This document shows, one piece after another, positions 60,754 to 64,000 of a DNA stretch of 64,000 nucleotides. Position 1 is the stretch's first letter. The number at the start of each line of letters is the position of its first letter. The translations under genes and the position numbers were made by a program. The notes below the pieces were generated by a model, which did no database searches, was not told the DNA's origin, and saw only the letters and a list, made by a program, of their open reading frames with translations. Origin of the DNA: Rothia mucilaginosa (GTDB lineage Bacteria; Actinomycetota; Actinomycetes; Actinomycetales; Micrococcaceae); assembly GCF_019334805.1 (NCBI RefSeq), contig NZ_CP079822.1, positions 992,001 to 1,056,000 of the forward strand. The letters are read 5' to 3'.

Positions 60754-62394
60754 CTATTCGAGCTCAACCGGACCAAGCACGCGAACCTCCTCAATATCCA
60801 GGATTTCCTGAATCGCGTGGAGCACATTCGTGTCGATTATGCGCTCATTACGCAGGCGCTTGAGCACGCTGCGTTGCTTCTCCAAATGCCGCAGGCGCAG
60901 CTCTTTCTCAAGGTCGCCCGCTTCAATAATGCGGCGGGCTTCTTCCGGCGCATTCGCACCGTCTTTACGAACGGCGTGCAGGTTGCGGTGTATACTCGCG
61001 TTGTACATCTGTTCGTCGGCAATGCGGTCGATAATCCACTGTGGTGCACCAATTTCCTGGCCGATCTCAGCCACAGAGTCGAAGGACTCGGCAATGATCG
61101 TGCGGATTGCTTCATTAATCTCATCTTCTTCGGTGGTATCAACCGGAATTTTCGCCCACCTAATAACGAGCGGCAGGAGCATCCCCTGAACCACCATCGA
61201 CAGCAGAACCACGCCCGCAACAACAAAGATAATAAAGTCACGCGCGGGAACATCAGTCGGCACGGAGAGAGCCACCGCGAGGGAAACACCGCCGCGCAGT
61301 CCCGCAAAGGTACTCACTACACGGCCACGGAAAGTTGTGCGCAGCTGCTTCTGCTTTTCTGAACGGTCAAGGGCACGAATAATACCGATCGAGACGTGCA
61401 GGAAAATAAAACGCGCCGCAATGGAAACAAGCCATGCCACCACAATCACGGCGAACGTCAAAGCCCACGCATAGTTGTATTCACGAAGAACATCATCCAC
61501 AGGCGCTGTGGCGCTGGGCAGCTGAACACCCACGAGCACGAAGAGCGCACCGTTCATGACATAGGAGACAAACGACCAGATGGGCAGACCGTAGAAACGG
61601 TTTTGGGGTTTGATGGTATCCGGTCCGCGATAGGTCAGGTAGAAAGCGGCGACCACCACAGCCACCACTCCGGAACCTTTCATGCCCTCAAAAGGCTCGA
61701 TCTCTTCAGCCAGGAAGAAAGCAATAAACGGCACGGTAAACATGAACACGCTGAAGTTCATGGGGTTGCCGATGTGCGCACGCAGCTTATCTACACCCCA
61801 TCCGACGGCCAGGCCAACGAGAGTTCCAATCAGGAACGAGAAGAAGAACATTCCGGATGCAGTCCCCAGGGTAAGTTCATGACCACCCGCAAGCTGCAGG
61901 GCGAGTGCGAAAAGAACTAGGGTGGTGCCGTCGTTAATGAGTGCTTCCGCTTTAAGGGTGGTGATGGAAGATTTGGGGAGTTTGCCGTTGAGCGTTGCCA
62001 CGGCCACAGCATCGGTGGGGGCGAGCGCCACACCGATAATCAGCGCCACATGCCACAGGTAGACGCCCATAAATGTGTGAAGCACCCAGGCGATAACGAA
62101 CGCCGTGAAAATTACGAGCACCGTGCCCGAGAGCAGAATGCCGCGCAGACGAGCGCGCGCCTCACGCCAGGAGGTGTTTCGGGTCTCCCAGAACAGCATC
62201 ACGGGCAGGAAGATTTCGAGAATCACGTGCGGTGGCAGCCCGACCTCGCGCACCTCGTGCATGGCGTGAACGGGGATGAGCGCCAGCACAAGCCCCAGGA
62301 AAATGAGCAGAATGGCGGGGGTTATCCGTATTTTATGGGCGAGGATATTACCCAGAAGAATTGCCAGCGATAGGGCAATGATGACTTCAAGCAA
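60754..62394 (-). CDS. Na+/H+ antiporter, CPA1 (NhaP-like) family
   Basis: Protein of 546 residues with about twelve helices and a 140-residue cytoplasmic tail. The ion-binding region is VALAPTDAVAVATLNGKLPK, then KAEALINDGTTLVLFALAL; both fit CPA1. FAGLRGGVSLAVALSVP is the conserved late segment. The start appears to be TTG with AAAGGAA ten bases upstream; no ATG is close. It exports sodium (or potassium) for protons. Confidence 0.92.
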   Translation of the reverse strand: MLEVIIALSLAILLGNILAHKIRITPAILLIFLGLVLALIPVHAMHEVREVGLPPHVILEIFLPVMLFWETRNTSWREARARLRGILLSGTVLVIFTAFVIAWVLHTFMGVYLWHVALIIGVALAPTDAVAVATLNGKLPKSSITTLKAEALINDGTTLVLFALALQLAGGHELTLGTASGMFFFSFLIGTLVGLAVGWGVDKLRAHIGNPMNFSVFMFTVPFIAFFLAEEIEPFEGMKGSGVVAVVVAAFYLTYRGPDTIKPQNRFYGLPIWSFVSYVMNGALFVLVGVQLPSATAPVDDVLREYNYAWALTFAVIVVAWLVSIAARFIFLHVSIGIIRALDRSEKQKQLRTTFRGRVVSTFAGLRGGVSLAVALSVPTDVPARDFIIFVVAGVVLLSMVVQGMLLPLVIRWAKIPVDTTEEDEINEAIRTIIAESFDSVAEIGQEIGAPQWIIDRIADEQMYNASIHRNLHAVRKDGANAPEEARRIIEAGDLEKELRLRHLEKQRSVLKRLRNERIIDTNVLHAIQEILDIEEVRVLGPVELE

Positions 62395-62829
62395 TTTGGT
62401 GTGTTCCTTTTGGATGTGGCGGCTGGTTCATGGTGTGCGTCTGATAGACGGCTGATGTCCGCGAGTGTGCGGGTGCCAGGGTGCCCAAAATGTTTTGCTC
62501 GTTCCCTGGGCCGTGAGGCTTCCGCGTGGGGACGAGTGCGGGCGTAGCTTCTGTATTTTACCGTTGTTCAGTGCGGGTGGGTGGATGTTTACCCTGAGCA
62601 AAACCTTGCCTTATGGCCGCTCGGGATGTGAGTTTATGGGAGGCGACCTGCGTGCATCCGGCGGGTCTGCTCAGCCGGGCCTGCTCAGCCCATGAACCGC
62701 CCTACTCTAACCGCTTTTCATGACGTTTTGTGTCGTTCTGACGTGAACTTGGGGTCGTACTGTGTCAGAGAACAGAAAATCCGCCCCTGTGAGTGCGCGC
62801 GAACACTCAGAACGTGAGAAGATAAGGTC
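62395..62829. other. Intergenic stretch upstream of antiporter and pdxS
   Basis: Divergent promoter region of about 435 bases; no gene seen. ACGTTTTGTGTCGTTCTGACG (in part) near 62723-62742 contains TGTCGTTCTGACG, a GTC/GAC inverted pair, and AGATAAGG before 62830 is the pdxS ribosome site. No PdxR-type regulator gene is present. Confidence 0.4.
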
Positions 62830-63735
62830 ATGACTGATAACAACACCGTAACCGGCAGCCCGCTTGTTAAGCGCGGCCTGGCCGACATGCTCAAGGGCGG
62901 CGTCATCATGGACGTCGTCACCCCCGAACAGGCTAAGATCGCTGAAGATGCTGGCGCTGTTGCCGTCATGGCTCTCGAGCGCGTTCCCGCGGATATTCGT
63001 GCGCAGGGCGGCGTGGCTCGTATGTCTGACCCGGACATGATTGAGGGCATCATTGATGCTGTTTCGATTCCGGTCATGGCGAAGGCACGCATCGGCCACT
63101 TCGTTGAGGCTCAGATCCTGGAGACCCTGAAGGTCGACTACATTGACGAGTCCGAGGTTCTCTCCCCCGCTGACTACGTGAACCACATTGACAAGCACCA
63201 GTTCAAGGTGCCTTTCGTGTGTGGTGCTACCAACCTGGGTGAGGCTCTGCGCCGCATCACCGAGGGTGCCGCTATGATCCGTTCGAAGGGCGAGGCTGGC
63301 ACCGGTGACGTCTCTGAGGCGACCAAGCACATCCGCACCATTAAGCGTCAGATTGCTGAGCTGCAGGGCCTGTACAACACCATGCCCGACGAGCTGTACG
63401 TGAAGGCTAAGGAACTGGCTGCACCGTACGAGCTGGTTCTTGAGGTTGCTCAGACCGGTAAGCTGCCCGTCGTGATGTTCACTGCTGGTGGCGTGGCTAC
63501 CCCCGCTGACGCCGCGATGATGATGCAGCTGGGCGCTGACGGCGTGTTCGTTGGTTCCGGTATCTTCAAGTCGGGCGACCCGGTTGCTCGTGCGAAGGCT
63601 ATTGTGAAGGCTACTGCTTTCTACAATGACCCGGAGAAGGTTGCTGAGGCTTCTCGCGGCCTGGGTGAGGCTATGGTCGGCATTAACGTTGCTGACATTC
63701 CGGCACCGCACCGCCTGGCGGAGCGCGGCTGGTAA
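62830..63735 (+). CDS. pdxS: Pyridoxal 5'-phosphate synthase, PdxS subunit
   Basis: Synthase subunit of 301 residues that forms PLP from ribose 5-phosphate, glyceraldehyde 3-phosphate and ammonia supplied by PdxT. The amino-terminal [20 protein letters not shown] and the Schiff-base lysine K85 in [14 protein letters not shown] are typical, as are [18 protein letters not shown] and [20 protein letters not shown]. It is followed by pdxT. PLP is the cofactor of the three trans-sulfuration enzymes in the window. Confidence 0.98.
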   Translation: MTDNNTVTGSPLVKRGLADMLKGGVIMDVVTPEQAKIAEDAGAVAVMALERVPADIRAQGGVARMSDPDMIEGIIDAVSIPVMAKARIGHFVEAQILETLKVDYIDESEVLSPADYVNHIDKHQFKVPFVCGATNLGEALRRITEGAAMIRSKGEAGTGDVSEATKHIRTIKRQIAELQGLYNTMPDELYVKAKELAAPYELVLEVAQTGKLPVVMFTAGGVATPADAAMMMQLGADGVFVGSGIFKSGDPVARAKAIVKATAFYNDPEKVAEASRGLGEAMVGINVADIPAPHRLAERGW

Positions 63736-63850
63736 TTCGTGCGCGCACCCCGTATTCGGGGTGAGTGTTTGATGAGGGGGTGGGGTTCGCTGAGGCGGGT
63801 CCCACCCTCCTTGCGTTTGTTGTGTTTGTTGTTTTGTGAAGGGAGCGGTG

Positions 63851-64000
63851 ATGGTTGAGAAGGTTCAGCCTACCGGTGTTTTGCCGGGTGAGGGTTTGAC
63901 GGTTGGTGTTTTGGCGTTGCAGGGCGGCGTGAGTGAGCATGCGGAGATGCTGGAGTCGCTGGGTGCGCAGGTGCGTTGGGTGCGTACCGGTGAGCAGCTT
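63851..64000 (+). CDS. pdxT: PdxT glutaminase subunit, 3' end outside window
   Basis: First 50 codons of the glutaminase partner of PdxS. GLTVGVLALQGGVSEHAEML is the usual PdxT opening with the LQG loop near residue 22. An extra 14-residue leader precedes it. AAGGGAG lies five bases before the ATG. It is 115 bases after pdxS, on the same strand, so probably cotranscribed. Confidence 0.93.
   Translation, partial: MVEKVQPTGVLPGEGLTVGVLALQGGVSEHAEMLESLGAQVRWVRTGEQL

Overview
The window looks like chromosome of a GC-rich actinobacterium of the Micrococcaceae, most likely an oral Rothia species. This is inference from protein resemblance, codon use and the class IV SAM riboswitch, which is typical of Actinomycetales; no marker gene such as 16S rRNA is present. 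One short low-GC stretch (about 15.3-16.2 kb) reads like streptococcal DNA, which fits an oral habitat. No rRNA, tRNA, transposase, CRISPR array or complete prophage was seen.

Layout. 1-2.6 kb: two tandem AzgA-type purine permeases, the first cut by the window edge. 2.7-3.6 kb: a helix-turn-helix gene whose promoter lies in a palindrome, followed by a truncated partner frame and a second copy of the palindrome. 3.6-11.5 kb: a sulfur block. A flavin monooxygenase (-) under a SAM-IV riboswitch faces an SsuBAC-like ABC importer (+) under an S-box (SAM-I) riboswitch, and a second S-box precedes acetyl-CoA synthetase. 11.7-16.4 kb: a secreted metalloprotease, a Tat-exported protein and an NAD(P)-binding protein, then a patchwork of gene fragments: an acylphosphatase start, a tail of the Tat protein, a streptococcal-like gene, and two pieces of a second metalloprotease. 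16.5-23.3 kb: an MFS exporter, acylphosphatase, two GNAT acetyltransferases (one between 90-bp direct repeats), ahpC-ahpD behind a palindromic promoter, and a TRIC-type membrane protein.

23.4-34 kb: a second sulfur block, with an amino-acid ABC importer with two binding proteins, two trans-sulfuration-type PLP enzymes, and MetY translationally coupled to a CoA-binding protein. It ends in a dense array of TTATGACG-like repeats between metY and a divergent AlbA_2/ATPase-type putative regulator. 34-44.3 kb: a DUF1963 protein, siderophore uptake genes without an ATPase, an unknown protein, CorA, PurA and two membrane proteins. 44.6-57.4 kb: three tandem secreted subtilases of about 1,340 residues, each with three SLH repeats. 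57.5-64 kb: a small protein, NadE, a MATE exporter, a Na+/H+ antiporter, PdxS and the start of PdxT.

Together the genes describe a host-associated bacterium that scavenges organic sulfur, cyst(e)ine and iron, places proteases on its surface, and controls sulfur genes by at least three SAM-sensing RNAs plus a probable DNA-binding regulator. Sulfur and vitamin B6 are linked, because the trans-sulfuration enzymes need the PLP made by PdxST.
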